DNA from: Magnetococcales bacterium
Lineage (GTDB): Bacteria > Pseudomonadota > Magnetococcia > Magnetococcales > Magnetaquicoccaceae
Direction: 5' to 3'
Length of the DNA stretch: 55,463 nt
Assembly (NCBI GenBank): GCA_015231375.1
Contig: JADGBT010000027.1
Coordinates: forward strand, 1-55,463
The position numbers were made by a program, and so were the translations under genes. Under the pieces are notes generated by a model that was not told where the DNA came from, searched no databases, and was given only the letters and a program-made list of their open reading frames with translations. Positions 1 to 9,344 of the stretch are shown here, in pieces. Position 1 is the first letter of the stretch, and each line of letters begins with the position of its first letter.

Positions 1-3000
1 AGGGTGATGTTGTTGGCCGCCCCGGCGGCCAGAGTCGCCACCCCGGCCACGCTCAAGGCTCCGGACTGGGTGATGGCACCGGTCGTGGTCACGCCCAGGG
101 TGCCGGAAACCGTCGAGGCGCCCAGAATCAAGGCGTTGGCATCCACCAGAGTCACATTGTTGCCGGTGGTGATGGCCACTGTGGCAAAATTATTGGTGGC
201 GGTAGACAAGGTGATGTCGTTGCCCGCACCGGCTGCCAGGGTCGCCACTCCGGCCACGCTCAACGCGCCGGACTGGGTGAGAGCGCCCGCAGTGGTCACG
301 CCCAGAGTGCCAGTCACGGTCGAAGCGCCCAACACCATGGCGTTGAGATCCACCAGGGTGACATTGGCACCGGTCACGGAGACCGCGCCCGTGAAATTAT
401 TGGCCGCATTGCTGGCGGTCACATCATAACCGGCAGCCGACAAGGTGGTGGTGCCGGGAATGACCAGAGCGCCCGAGTTGGTGATCGCCCCACCCGCCGT
501 GACGGACAGATTTCCGGTCAAGGTCAAAGCCGCGATATCGAAGGCGGTGGTATCCACCAACGTGACATCCGCCAGGGTGCCGGCGCTGGCAAAAGTCACG
601 GTACCGGTAAAGGCGTTGGCGGCATTGTTGACCGAGATCGAAGCGCCATTGGCAGCGGTCAAGGTGGAGTTGCCGGTGATGGTCAAAGCGCCGGTATTGG
701 TGATGTTGCCAGCCGTGGCGGTGGCGGCGAAGACGCCGGGCACCGTAATCGCGCCCAGGGCCAGACCATTGGAGGCGGTCACGGTGACGTTGCCGGAGGT
801 GGCGCCGTTGCTGCCACTGATGGCCGTGCCGCTGGCGCTGGTATTGGAGATCTGGACATTGTTGGCCACACCGGTGCCGGTATTGGCAAAGGTGATGGTG
901 GGAGCGGCGGTCAGGATGGCGCCAGCGGTACCGATACCGGTGATGGCATTCAGGGCCAGGGTGCCGGTGGTGGTGATGGTGCCCGCCGTGCCACTGATGG
1001 CGCCGCCTGTGGTGAAGGTGTGATTGGCGGCATTGGCATTGGCGACCGCGCCCACCACGGCGATCCCGCCGGTGTTGGAGGTGGTGCCCACCACCATGGT
1101 GCCTGCCGTGACAAAGGCGAGTTCGGTATCGGTGAGTCCCAGAGTGCCGGAGGCATCCGCCGCCGAGGAACCGACGTTGATCACCTGCGCCGCAGCCTTG
1201 GGAGCCAGGGTGACGGAGCTGGTTCCGGCATTGATGGAGGCTCCCAGGGTCATCTGGTCGGCGGTGACGGTGATGGCGCTATTGGTGGACTGGATGGTAC
1301 CGGAACTGTGGGTGAAGACGCTGTTGGCGTTGTCCAGGGTGATGGCGACCCCGGTGGCTCCGCTCACACTAACGACACTCATGTTGCCGGTGGAGTTGAG
1401 CGCCACGCTGCCGGTGGTGGTGATCGAACCGGTGACATCCAACGTGGCTCCGGCGCTCTTGGTAGCCGAGAAGGTCAGGTTGTCGTCACCCACGGTGTAA
1501 CCGGTCAAGGAGTCGAGGGTGATGTTGCCACTGCTGGCCACGATGCTGACGGTCTTGTTGCCGGTTCCCGTATCCACGGCCAGTCCGCTGGAGGTGGTCA
1601 GGTTGCCGGAGTTGGCTTCCAGATAGACGTTGCCGTTGTTGGTGGTGGCGGACAGTTTGGCCGCGCCGGTGACATTGAACAGCACCGGGGTTCCCGAAAC
1701 ACCAAGGCCACTGCTGCCAGCGGTCAGGTTGACGTTCTTGGCCGCCACCGTGATGCCCGTACCACCCGCCTGGGTGATGGCACCGGTGGTGGTGGCGTTC
1801 AGAATCGAGGTGGGGGAGAGGGTGCCGATAGCGATGCCGCCGGTATGGGTGCTGGAACCCACCGTGATGGCGGTGGAGGCGGTGATCCGGTCCAGGTCCG
1901 CGTCGGCGATGGCCAGCGTGCCCGAGGTGGCGCCCCCCAGGGCCACGGAGGTGGCGTCGGTGGGCGTGATGTTGACCGTGGCCGCCGCGATGGAACCGCT
2001 GACACCAAAGCTGGTGGTGAGGCTGCTGGCGGTGACGGTCTGACCCGAGGCGCTGAGGGTTCCGCCCACGGAGACCGACGGACTCGACAAGGTCACGGCA
2101 CCGGTCGCGGTGATATTGCCGGAAACGGTCAACGAGGTGGAACCGGTGGTGCTGAGATTGATCGTGCCCCCGGTCAAGGTCTGGTTGGCCGACAGTCCCA
2201 CGTTGGCGCCGGTGCCGGTGACGGTGATGGTGCCGGTGCCCGCGTTGATATCGTTGAGCAGATTGATATTGCCGCCGGTGCTGATGATGGTGACCCCGGC
2301 ATTGCTGGCTGTGGTGATGGCCCGGATGTCCACCTGACCCGTGGTGCCGTTGACGGTCACGGTGCCGACGTTGGTGACGGTGCCGAGGTTGACCTTGCCC
2401 GCTCCGATGGTGTTCAGGGTGAGGGTGCCACCGGCCATGGCCAACGGCGTGGAGGCCAGGTTGATGGCGTTGGGAGAGCCCCCCGAAACCAAAGAAAGGG
2501 TCAGATTGCCGCCGCCACCGGTGATGGAGGTGGCCGAGGAGTTGATGTTGTCGGTGGCTTCGAGGGTGAGGTTGGCGGAGGTGGTGAGGGCAGTGATGGT
2601 GCCTGCGGTGATGGTGTCGGTTCCGGAAGAAGAGGCGGTATAGGATCCGGCGCTGGTGCCATCGGTGATGAACAGGTTGGTAGGATCGAGCAGCAAGGTG
2701 CCCCATCCGCCGCCACCGGTCAGGTTCACCCGTCCCTGGATATCGACGCTTTTGCCGCTCAACTCCACGTTGCCACCCTTGCCGGAGATGGCGCCGCCTT
2801 GCGCAGAAATGCGGGCATCCTTGGCGAACGTGGTCTTGCCCTGAGCCACCACCACGACCTCGCTGGCATGGTCGCGGGCGCCTTTGGCGTCGGCGCGGAT
2901 CGCGGAGGTGTCGGTCAGATGGATGTCATGGGTGGAGCGGACATCCATGGAGCCAGCCAGCGCGCCCTCCTCGGACCCGGAAAGGTCGAAGGTGCCACTG

Positions 3001-3944
3001 TTGGCCACATCCCCGCCCGTGCCCGACAGAATGATCTTGCCACCCTGCTGGACCAGTCCCCGGGCCTCGACCACCCCTTCGTTGTTGACCACGGTCCGGA
3101 TCAGATCCGACGCCGACGCGGCCACCATGGCGACCCGGCCCCCTTCGGCCTGGATCACGCCCTTGTTCTGGGCCAAAGCCTGCACCGCAGCCTTGTCCAC
3201 CGAGAAGGAGAGCAGTCCATCTCCGGCGAAATCCATTTTCACCTGATCCCCGGCCACCACGCCCACGGTACCCATTTTGGCGGTGATCACGCCATCGTTC
3301 AGGGCCTGGGGACCAACCAAGGCCACGAAGCCTTCTTTGGGGACATGGGTTTGGATGCGGCCCTGGTTCTGGACCGTGCCGGCATTGCCATCGTTCTTGA
3401 AGACATAACGACCGGCGAGGAAGTCATCGTTGGCGATGTTGAGGGTACTGGCGACCAGTCCGCCCAGATCCACCTGCGCCGTGCCTCCGAAGAGGATGCC
3501 GTGGGGATTGACCAGGAAAATCTGACCATTGGCGCTCAGGCGGCCCAGGATGGTGGAGGGATCCTGTCCCACCACCCGGTTCAAGGCCACGGAGTTGGCC
3601 GAAGGCTGCTGGAAGACGACCGCTTCGTGGCTGCCGATGTTGAAGGAGCGCCAATCGACCACCAACTGGTTGCTGGCCTGATCGACCTGGAGGGTATTGG
3701 CATCCGGTTGGGCGATGGTTCCGGATCCGGCGGCGATGGCCCCATCCTGGGGCAAGGCCATGGCCTGATTGCCGATGCCCACACCCAGCGCGCCGGCCAT
3801 CAAGGCCAGGGCGCCGGGTCCGCGCCCGGAGCGGGATTCCATGGAGGCGCGTTTGCGCCGGGAGTGACGATTGGGCACGGTACGTTCGGCTTCCGCCGAT
3901 CCAGTCAAGGAGGAGAACAGTGCCGCGAATCGAATCATGCTCAT
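1..3944 (-). CDS. Two-partner secretion exoprotein TpsA (filamentous haemagglutinin-like), C-terminus beyond the left edge
   Basis: Partial gene: 1314 codons are visible from the ATG at 3942-3944 and the frame is still open at base 1. The product should be a secreted beta-helical exoprotein exported by the TpsB encoded just upstream. Residues 1-63 form an extended signal peptide: an Arg-rich stretch around residues 25-42, then a hydrophobic core ending AMA before LPQDG. The TPS secretion domain follows, with the motifs VVGQDPSTILGRLSANGQIF and NPHGILFGGTAQVD. A GGWGTLLLDPTNLFI segment, common in large haemagglutinin-like exoproteins, lies further on. The rest is Thr/Ala/Gly-rich beta-strand repeat, becoming regular 69-residue repeats near the left edge. 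A GAGGGTG Shine-Dalgarno precedes the ATG. The cargo role (adhesin, contact-dependent toxin or other) cannot be told because the C-terminus is missing. Confidence 0.9.
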   Translation of the reverse strand, partial: MSMIRFAALFSSLTGSAEAERTVPNRHSRRKRASMESRSGRGPGALALMAGALGVGIGNQAMALPQDGAIAAGSGTIAQPDANTLQVDQASNQLVVDWRSFNIGSHEAVVFQQPSANSVALNRVVGQDPSTILGRLSANGQIFLVNPHGILFGGTAQVDLGGLVASTLNIANDDFLAGRYVFKNDGNAGTVQNQGRIQTHVPKEGFVALVGPQALNDGVITAKMGTVGVVAGDQVKMDFAGDGLLSFSVDKAAVQALAQNKGVIQAEGGRVAMVAASASDLIRTVVNNEGVVEARGLVQQGGKIILSGTGGDVANSGTFDLSGSEEGALAGSMDVRSTHDIHLTDTSAIRADAKGARDHASEVVVVAQGKTTFAKDARISAQGGAISGKGGNVELSGKSVDIQGRVNLTGGGGWGTLLLDPTNLFITDGTSAGSYTASSSGTDTITAGTITALTTSANLTLEATDNINSSATSITGGGGNLTLSLVSGGSPNAINLASTPLAMAGGTLTLNTIGAGKVNLGTVTNVGTVTVNGTTGQVDIRAITTASNAGVTIISTGGNINLLNDINAGTGTITVTGTGANVGLSANQTLTGGTINLSTTGSTSLTVSGNITATGAVTLSSPSVSVGGTLSASGQTVTASSLTTSFGVSGSIAAATVNITPTDATSVALGGATSGTLAIADADLDRITASTAITVGSSTHTGGIAIGTLSPTSILNATTTGAITQAGGTGITVAAKNVNLTAGSSGLGVSGTPVLFNVTGAAKLSATTNNGNVYLEANSGNLTTSSGLAVDTGTGNKTVSIVASSGNITLDSLTGYTVGDDNLTFSATKSAGATLDVTGSITTTGSVALNSTGNMSVVSVSGATGVAITLDNANSVFTHSSGTIQSTNSAITVTADQMTLGASINAGTSSVTLAPKAAAQVINVGSSAADASGTLGLTDTELAFVTAGTMVVGTTSNTGGIAVVGAVANANAANHTFTTGGAISGTAGTITTTGTLALNAITGIGTAGAILTAAPTITFANTGTGVANNVQISNTSASGTAISGSNGATSGNVTVTASNGLALGAITVPGVFAATATAGNITNTGALTITGNSTLTAANGASISVNNAANAFTGTVTFASAGTLADVTLVDTTAFDIAALTLTGNLSVTAGGAITNSGALVIPGTTTLSAAGYDVTASNAANNFTGAVSVTGANVTLVDLNAMVLGASTVTGTLGVTTAGALTQSGALSVAGVATLAAGAGNDITLSTATNNFATVAITTGNNVTLVDANALILGASTVSGTLGVTTTGAITQSGALSVAGVATLAAGAANNIT
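31..651 (-). repeat. 69-residue (207-bp) tandem repeats within the TpsA gene
   Basis: Blocks starting at 31 and 238 are nearly the same sequence, exactly 207 bp (69 codons) apart. A third, more diverged unit runs to about 651. On the coding strand the unit carries NVTLVDANALILGASTVSG, then GAITQSGALSVAGVATLAAG. Such repeats build the beta-helix shaft of TpsA proteins. The left end of the array lies outside the window. Confidence 0.8.
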
Positions 3945-4040
3945 GGAATCACCCTCAAGTCGGTTCGGTAATCTTTAACAAGAAACCCCGGACATCTATT
4001 GCATGCCATCTTTAATTGTTCAAGCCCTTTCACACGACCA

Positions 4041-5735
4041 TCAAAACCATTTGACCGCCTGGATCCAGGTACGGCCATCTCCCTGACGGGATTCGGAGGT
4101 GATGGTTTCAGCATCCAGTTGCAAGGCGGCATTCCACTTCACGGAGAACTGGTTGGCCACATTGAAAAGATTCAACCCCACGCCCACGCCGGAGAGGGTG
4201 CGGTTGGTATCCACCCCGGCCACCGGGGTATTCAGATGGACCGTGCCCACGTCGCCGAAGAGCACCGCCTGCAAATCGGAGCGCCCCAGCCGCTCGCCCA
4301 GCCAATCCAGATCATAACGCAGATCGACACTCAACACGGCACCGCTGTCGCCGGTTCCTTCGCCCTGCGGATAGGCGCGCACGCCAGTGGGTCCACCCAG
4401 CCGGAACTGCTCGGAGGAGATCAGATCGTCGCCGGTGAGTTGACCGGAGGTGGCGACAAAGAGGCTGAAGTCACCCGGCAGACGTTGCAAGCGGGAAAGA
4501 AGAAAACGGAACGCATGATCGGAACCGGATCCCACATAACCGGTCGGGAAGCTGTCGTTGTCGATGAGATGGAAGGAGAGCTCATAAGCGGTGAGTCCGC
4601 CCCCGTTCCAGCCATCCCGGAAGTCGCCGGTGAGCGCGGCGGCGAAGACATCCGGCTCGTACTCATTCGAGCGGATTCCGGCCACTTTCTGTTCCGACTG
4701 CTTGTGATCCCAGGTCAGTTGTCCGTACAGGTTGTAAACGCGGGAACGGACAAACGGATGAGAGGCGAACAGACCATAGTTGCTGCCGTCACCGCCGATG
4801 GCCGACAGGCTGCCGCTCAGGTCGTAGTCGAGCTGGGAGTAATGGGCTCCGACCCGCGTGCCCCGGGTGTTGACCGGCACCGTGTAGCTGACCCGACCGA
4901 ACCACATGTCGTCTTCGGAAATCAGGGTGCGCAAGGTGAGTTGATCCCCGATGCGCAGCGGGCTGTTGACATTCAGGGTGAGGCCGCCACGGAAATCGCC
5001 GGTGTATTCGGAGCCGTGATTGCTCAAGTCGATGCTGCCGGTGAACAGCGGCTCGCTGCCCAGCACCACATCGAGATCCGAAGTGCCCGGGGTCTTGCCG
5101 GGCTTCAGGGTGGACTGGATCGTGACACCGGGCAGATCGTCCAGCAGCAGCAGTCCTCTTTCGAGTCCTTTGGCCTGCATGGCCAACTCCCGGTTCACAT
5201 CGGCTTCCACATAGGCCCGCGCCCGCTCTTCGGAGAGACGCTCGTTGCCCTTGACCTGAATCTGACCCAGACGACCTTCCACGACGACGATCTGGATGAC
5301 AACCTCGCCTTTGGCGTTGGGGGTGAGTTCCTGGGGGGGAAGGTAGGCCGTGGCCAGGAAATAACCCTGTTCACGATAATAATCGGTGAGCCGACGGGCG
5401 GCGGTGTTGAGATCGTCGAAGGTGATCTCCCGCCCCTTGAAAGAGTCGAGCAGAGGCAGAAGCTGCTCCTGGGGGACCGACGCGTTGCCGCTGACTGTGT
5501 AAGAGGCCACCCGGACTTTGACGCCCTGATCGCGTTTCGGCGCTTTTTTGTCGCTTTCCGGCGCCAGATTGATGGCTGGCGGAGCTTTGGGAGCCGCCTC
5601 CACCGGTTTTTGCAGCGTATCCATCAACGCCCCGGAGTCCAGGGGGGCCGCGACCGCTTCAAAAGCCCCCACGCTCAATGCCATGGATGCGGCCAATCCA
5701 GTTCGCCAAGCACACTCCCAGCTCTGTTTGATCAT
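4041..5735 (-). CDS. Two-partner secretion outer-membrane transporter TpsB (ShlB/FhaC/HecB family)
   Basis: Outer-membrane Omp85-superfamily pore that recognises and exports the TpsA encoded 96 bp downstream. The 564-residue product has a signal peptide (hydrophobic stretch ending AVAAP near residue 32), a Pro-rich linker, POTRA domains at about 70-220 (first one VASYTVSGNASVPQEQL) and a C-terminal 16-strand barrel. The conserved motif RLGGPTGVRAYPQGEGTGDSG-like stretch (GVRAYPQGEG) near residue 450 belongs to the lid loop that enters the pore. The protein ends in Phe (VKWF), as expected for barrel assembly. I chose the ATG at 5735, which has AGGGG 10 nt upstream; a TTG three codons earlier is too close to that site. 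The pair is probably one operon, tpsB then tpsA. Confidence 0.93.
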   Translation of the reverse strand: MIKQSWECAWRTGLAASMALSVGAFEAVAAPLDSGALMDTLQKPVEAAPKAPPAINLAPESDKKAPKRDQGVKVRVASYTVSGNASVPQEQLLPLLDSFKGREITFDDLNTAARRLTDYYREQGYFLATAYLPPQELTPNAKGEVVIQIVVVEGRLGQIQVKGNERLSEERARAYVEADVNRELAMQAKGLERGLLLLDDLPGVTIQSTLKPGKTPGTSDLDVVLGSEPLFTGSIDLSNHGSEYTGDFRGGLTLNVNSPLRIGDQLTLRTLISEDDMWFGRVSYTVPVNTRGTRVGAHYSQLDYDLSGSLSAIGGDGSNYGLFASHPFVRSRVYNLYGQLTWDHKQSEQKVAGIRSNEYEPDVFAAALTGDFRDGWNGGGLTAYELSFHLIDNDSFPTGYVGSGSDHAFRFLLSRLQRLPGDFSLFVATSGQLTGDDLISSEQFRLGGPTGVRAYPQGEGTGDSGAVLSVDLRYDLDWLGERLGRSDLQAVLFGDVGTVHLNTPVAGVDTNRTLSGVGVGLNLFNVANQFSVKWNAALQLDAETITSESRQGDGRTWIQAVKWF

Positions 5736-6019
5736 CTTGCTCAATCCCCTGACCTGACAAAACGCAATTAGATTCTGCTCGCTATCGGCCGTTCATCCGC
5801 AAGACCTTACCAAATAATGCAGGCTGCTCACAAACAAATTTTGCATGGAAGCATTTAAACATTATTCATGTGTGGTTATTCGGATTAAAGAAACGGTCCG
5901 CCCAGACATTCAAGTGAGCAAAAATTATTCCACTTTTTAAGAAATCTTGTCCTCCTGCCTCGACATCCCCCCCCCGACTCCCCCCTCAGGCCCGGCCCGC
6001 AATCCTGGAAAACAAACCG

Positions 6020-8026
6020 TCACGACGGCCCGACAAACCGACATCTCGGAAAACGGTCACACCCCAAGAAAGAGCGCCCCTCCCGGGTGGTGCGGGTCGT
6101 CACCCGTCCCTTGCGACAGGCGGGACAGGGGTTCCCGGCTGCGCAGGAGTCGGTAGCGCGCGCGGAAGAGGCGACAGCGGACGCGGCCAACTCGGCGAAC
6201 CGACCCAAATGACGCTCCCCTTCGCTTTTGACCGCCTCGATCAAACGGGTGACCCAGATCACCGCCTTGCTTTCGAACTCTTCCAGGGTGCGGGTATTCT
6301 GGGCGATCTCCTCCAACGCCTGCTCCCAGATGGCGGTGGTGGCGGGATTGGTCACGCTGCGCGGCAACACGTCCACCAGCACCCGGGCCACCGGCGCGCT
6401 GATCAGGTTCTTGCCCTCCTTGCGCAACAGCATGCGCTGCAACAGATTCTCGATGATCGCGGCGCGGGTGGCCTCGGTGCCGATCCCGGAAGTCTCCCGC
6501 AGGGTCTGCCTGAAACGGGGATCGTCCACCATGCGGCCCACGTTTTTCATCGCCTGAATCAACGTGCCTTCGGTGTGACGGTTGGGCGGTTTGGTGCGTT
6601 TCTCCTCCACCCGCCCCCCTTCCACCAAGAGCGTCTCCCCCTTTTTCAATCCCTGGGGCAGACGCTCCTCTTCGGCTTCACCGGGTTTGGCCTCCCGGCG
6701 CAGCACCACCTTCCAGCCCGGCGCGATCTCCACATTGCCCGACGCCCGGAACATCGATCCTCCCGCCTCCACCTCCACCACGGTCCGATCAAACTGATAC
6801 ACCGGAAAAAATTGCGCCAGATAATGTCGCCGCACCAGATCGTAAAGCCGGGACTCCTCCAAAGACATCCCGCCCACCCCGACCCCGGCCTTGGTGGGAA
6901 TCATGGCATGGTGGGCGGTGATCTTGCCGTCGTCCCACGCCTTGGAACGCAGCGCCCCATCCGCCTGAGCCACCAGCGTCGCCATGGCGGCGTCGGAACG
7001 GACCAGGGCTTGCAGCACGGCTCCGACTTCGGCCAACTGGTTTTCCGGCAGATGCCGACAATCGGTGCGGGGATAGGTGATCGCCTTGTGGGTTTCGTAC
7101 AACGCCTGGGCCACCTCCAGGGTGCGCGCCGCCCCCATGCCCCAACGACGGGAAGACTCCTGCTGCAAGGTGGAAAGATCCAATGGCAAAGGGGGAGCCT
7201 CCCGCATCCGTTTGGTTTCGGCCTTGGCGATCCGACCCTCACCCCCGGCCACCCCCTGGGCCACCGCTTCGGCCCTGGCACGCTCCAGACAACGCCCCTC
7301 CTCGTCGGCCCACGCCTCCGGCACCACCCACTTGGCCCGAAACCGCCCCGCCGGCGCCGCGCAATCGATCCATACCTCGAAAAAATCCGTCGGCTTGAAG
7401 TTCTCGATCAACCGGTCCCGATCCACCACCAGTTTCAAGGTGGGGGTCTGCACCCGACCCACGGTCAACACCCCCTCGTAACCGCCCCGGCGTCCCAGAA
7501 TGGTATAGGCGCGGGTCAGGTTCATGCCCACCAGCCAATCGGCCCGCGCCCGCCCCAGTCCGGCCCGGTACAGAGGTTCGGTTTTGGCGCCGGGCAGACG
7601 GGCGCCCAACGCCTTGCGAATGCTCTCGTCGTCCAATGCCGACAACCATAACCGGGAGACCGGACCCCGATAGCCGCAATGGTCCAGCACCTCCCGTCCG
7701 ATGGTCTCTCCTTCCCGGTCCGCGTCGGTGGCGATCACCACTTCCGCGCATTTCTTCAACAATCCCTGAATCACCCGGAACTGCCTGCCCACCTTGTCCC
7801 GCACCTCCACCCGCCAGCGATCGGGCAGAATCGGCAAGGTCTCCAGCCGCCACGTCTTCCAGAGCGCGCCGTATCCGTCCGGCGGAATCATCTCCAGGAG
7901 ATGTCCCAGACACCAGGTCACCTGAATGCCGTTGCCTTCCAGATAACCATCCCGCTTGCCGTTGGCCCCCAGCATGCGGGCGATATCACGGGCCTGGGAG
8001 GGTTTTTCACACAGATAAAGCATCAT
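6020..8026 (-). CDS. topB: DNA topoisomerase III (type IA)
   Basis: Type IA topoisomerase of 668 residues that passes single strands to resolve replication and recombination intermediates. The N-terminus MMLYLCEKPSQARDIA matches the TopB start and contains the TOPRIM glutamate. The TOPRIM acidic motif DADREGE is at residues 101-107. RARADWLVGMNLTRAYT and GVLTVGRVQTP are family signatures. The catalytic tyrosine is Y318 in ITYPRTD. One C4 zinc ribbon (CPAC...CDRFPRC) closes the protein. The frame continues upstream of 8026 but without family similarity, so the double ATG at 8026/8023 was chosen; the Shine-Dalgarno there is weak. It is transcribed alone, with no plasmid or integrative-element genes beside it, so it is probably the chromosomal housekeeping copy. 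Confidence 0.93.
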   Translation of the reverse strand: MMLYLCEKPSQARDIARMLGANGKRDGYLEGNGIQVTWCLGHLLEMIPPDGYGALWKTWRLETLPILPDRWRVEVRDKVGRQFRVIQGLLKKCAEVVIATDADREGETIGREVLDHCGYRGPVSRLWLSALDDESIRKALGARLPGAKTEPLYRAGLGRARADWLVGMNLTRAYTILGRRGGYEGVLTVGRVQTPTLKLVVDRDRLIENFKPTDFFEVWIDCAAPAGRFRAKWVVPEAWADEEGRCLERARAEAVAQGVAGGEGRIAKAETKRMREAPPLPLDLSTLQQESSRRWGMGAARTLEVAQALYETHKAITYPRTDCRHLPENQLAEVGAVLQALVRSDAAMATLVAQADGALRSKAWDDGKITAHHAMIPTKAGVGVGGMSLEESRLYDLVRRHYLAQFFPVYQFDRTVVEVEAGGSMFRASGNVEIAPGWKVVLRREAKPGEAEEERLPQGLKKGETLLVEGGRVEEKRTKPPNRHTEGTLIQAMKNVGRMVDDPRFRQTLRETSGIGTEATRAAIIENLLQRMLLRKEGKNLISAPVARVLVDVLPRSVTNPATTAIWEQALEEIAQNTRTLEEFESKAVIWVTRLIEAVKSEGERHLGRFAELAASAVASSARATDSCAAGNPCPACRKGRVTTRTTREGRSFLGCDRFPRCRFVGPS

Positions 8027-8432
8027 GTCCCGTGGATTAACGATTGGTGCGAACGCCATGACAGCGGCAACGAAAGGCGCCTCAACGCCGTGGTGACCAG
8101 GATTCGAGAACAAAAGGGAAACGACTTCGAAAACAGCAGGCAGGACAGACGATCGCTGGAAGAACGATAAAAAATCCAATCAACCCACAAAGCGCGACCC
8201 GGAATCTCAACGCGGCAAAGAGCAAACTCGAAGACATCAAACCCGAAAGACACCCGGCAAGACAAAACCAGACCACAACAGGCCGCAGCACCCCTCACAT
8301 TCATCCAAAACCAAAGAGGCCTTGGGCGCGGATCCATTCAAGAAAGCCTATCACAGCCCCCTGATTTTCCGCCCACATGGTCCTTAAATCCAAAAGGGAT
8401 GGAGGCGCACCCCCATCCCTTTTGGCGACGGC
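8027..8432. other. Intergenic region between topB and the low-complexity protein gene
   Basis: About 400 bp upstream of topB on the minus strand. It holds the hairpin terminator at 8390-8425. The rest presumably contains the topB promoter, but I found no hexamer pair I trust. Short frames here have no recognisable content. Confidence 0.5.
8390..8425 (-). terminator. Intrinsic terminator of the low-complexity secreted protein gene
   Basis: Perfect 13-bp inverted repeat CCAAAAGGGATGG / CCATCCCTTTTGG (8390-8402 with 8413-8425) around a 10-nt loop, 8 bp after the stop of the gene at 8433. On the minus strand it is followed by ATTTAA, a weak U tract. Confidence 0.7.
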
Positions 8433-8921
8433 TTATTTCTTCTCGTCGGCCTTTTCAGCTTTGGCTTCCGGAGCCGGAGCGACGGGCGCATATCCCCAAC
8501 CCGGCGCACCACCCCAGACCGGACCACCGTATCCGGGATAACCCCAACCCGGACCATAACCGTATCCGGGATGCCAGCCATTGTTCCAGCCGTTGTTCCA
8601 GCCGTTGTTCCAGCCGTTGGTGTTGTTCCAGTTGTTGTTCCAGTTGTTGTTGCCAGAGCCGTTGCCGGAACCGGCCACGTCGCCGCCCATGTTGAAGCCG
8701 AAATTGCCATTGGCGCGGCCATTGCCGTTACCGTTGCCAAGCCAATTGTTGCCCCAGTTGTTGTTCCAGTCGTTCCAGTTGTTGTTGTTCCAGTTGTTGT
8801 TGTTCCAACCGTTGTTGCCCCAACCGGGACCGCCCCACCAGGCCGAAGCATCAGCAGCGGAGAACATGGCGGCGCCACCCAGCAGAGTCGCCAGAGCCAA
8901 AACACGCAGACCTTTATTCAT
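8433..8921 (-). CDS. Secreted Asn/Trp/Gly-rich low-complexity protein, sulfur-globule-protein-like
   Basis: 162 residues. A clear Sec signal peptide (MNKGLRVLALATLLGG... cut after ASA, near residue 27) is followed by almost pure Asn, Trp and Gly: NNNNW blocks, then four GWNN units, then GYGYGPGWGYPGYG. The tail is charged (PEAKAEKADEKK). This composition, with a signal peptide and aromatic/Gly/Asn repeats, resembles the envelope proteins of periplasmic sulfur globules in sulfur oxidisers (Sgp/CV family), but low complexity makes homology uncertain. No enzyme motif or Cys is present. The strong Shine-Dalgarno GGAGG is 8 nt before the ATG. It stands alone with its own likely promoter and terminator, as expected for an abundant structural protein. 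Alternatives are a cell-surface or biofilm structural protein. Confidence 0.7.
   Translation of the reverse strand: MNKGLRVLALATLLGGAAMFSAADASAWWGGPGWGNNGWNNNNWNNNNWNDWNNNWGNNWLGNGNGNGRANGNFGFNMGGDVAGSGNGSGNNNWNNNWNNTNGWNNGWNNGWNNGWHPGYGYGPGWGYPGYGGPVWGGAPGWGYAPVAPAPEAKAEKADEKK
8574..8621 (-). repeat. 12-bp tandem repeat coding for (GWNN)4
   Basis: Four head-to-tail copies of CCAGCCGTTGTT (plus-strand reading), the first with one change. They encode NNGW units inside the low-complexity secreted protein and may vary in number between strains by slippage. Confidence 0.8.
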
Positions 8922-9344
8922 TTGCCTTTCCTCCTCATGGTTTCAAGTACGAGACGTTCCCTGGCCACGCGCCAAGGAGGCGGGCATCGGTCATTCTCCC
9001 CATGACAGCTCCAAAGACCCGCATCGCGGCAATTTAACCAATCCCGTTTTCTGTGTAAATTAAAAAAATGCACCTTTAAAGAAGGGCCTCGACCCGAAAA
9101 GCCGTCCGACTCCCCGGCCGAGGGTCCAGCCGACGAGCAGAATTCAGGCGGGCACGCAAAGACGGACGGGTGGTCCACACCGCCTTGTGTTCAGATATCG
9201 CCAGACACCGGGATATTCCCGGCCCAGGGGGATCCCGCTCCTGATCCGGATTGGCGGGCTATTGCGTCCGGGGTATCAAATGACGGAAGATAGGCGTATT
9301 GTTTCTTGAGAACATCCCTGCGCGCCACGACCAAAGAGCCAGCC
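8922..9344. other. Divergent promoter region between the secreted protein and the SIS isomerase genes
   Basis: 423 bp between genes that diverge. It includes the candidate promoter at 9031-9059 on the minus strand, an A/T-rich stretch at 9055-9080, and the upstream region of the isomerase operon, for which I found no convincing hexamers. Small frames in it have no recognisable product. Confidence 0.5.
9031..9059 (-). promoter_or_regulatory. Candidate sigma-70 promoter for the low-complexity secreted protein gene
   Basis: On the minus strand, TTTACA (9054-9059), a 17-bp spacer and TAAATT (9031-9036): 5/6 and 4/6 matches to consensus at ideal spacing. It implies a leader of roughly 100 nt before the ATG at 8921. 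Confidence 0.4.

Noticed and set aside
1486-2706. 406-codon minus-strand frame
   Set aside because: His/Arg-rich shadow in another frame of the same TpsA repeats.
1020-3971. 983-codon plus-strand frame opposite the TpsA gene
   Set aside because: Its codons sit exactly opposite TpsA codons, and the product is Gly/Asp/His-rich with no domain. The minus-strand reading has a signal peptide and TPS motifs.
6209-7651. 480-codon plus-strand frame
   Set aside because: Antisense shadow of topB, whose catalytic motifs are all intact.
8918-9178. 86-codon minus-strand frame upstream of the low-complexity protein
   Set aside because: Overlaps the promoter and Shine-Dalgarno of the real gene and has no recognisable content.
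9252-9265. TGGCGGGCTATTGC as a sigma-54 promoter for the isomerase-kinase-regulator operon
   Set aside because: The GG to GC spacing is 9 instead of 10, which sigma-54 does not tolerate well.
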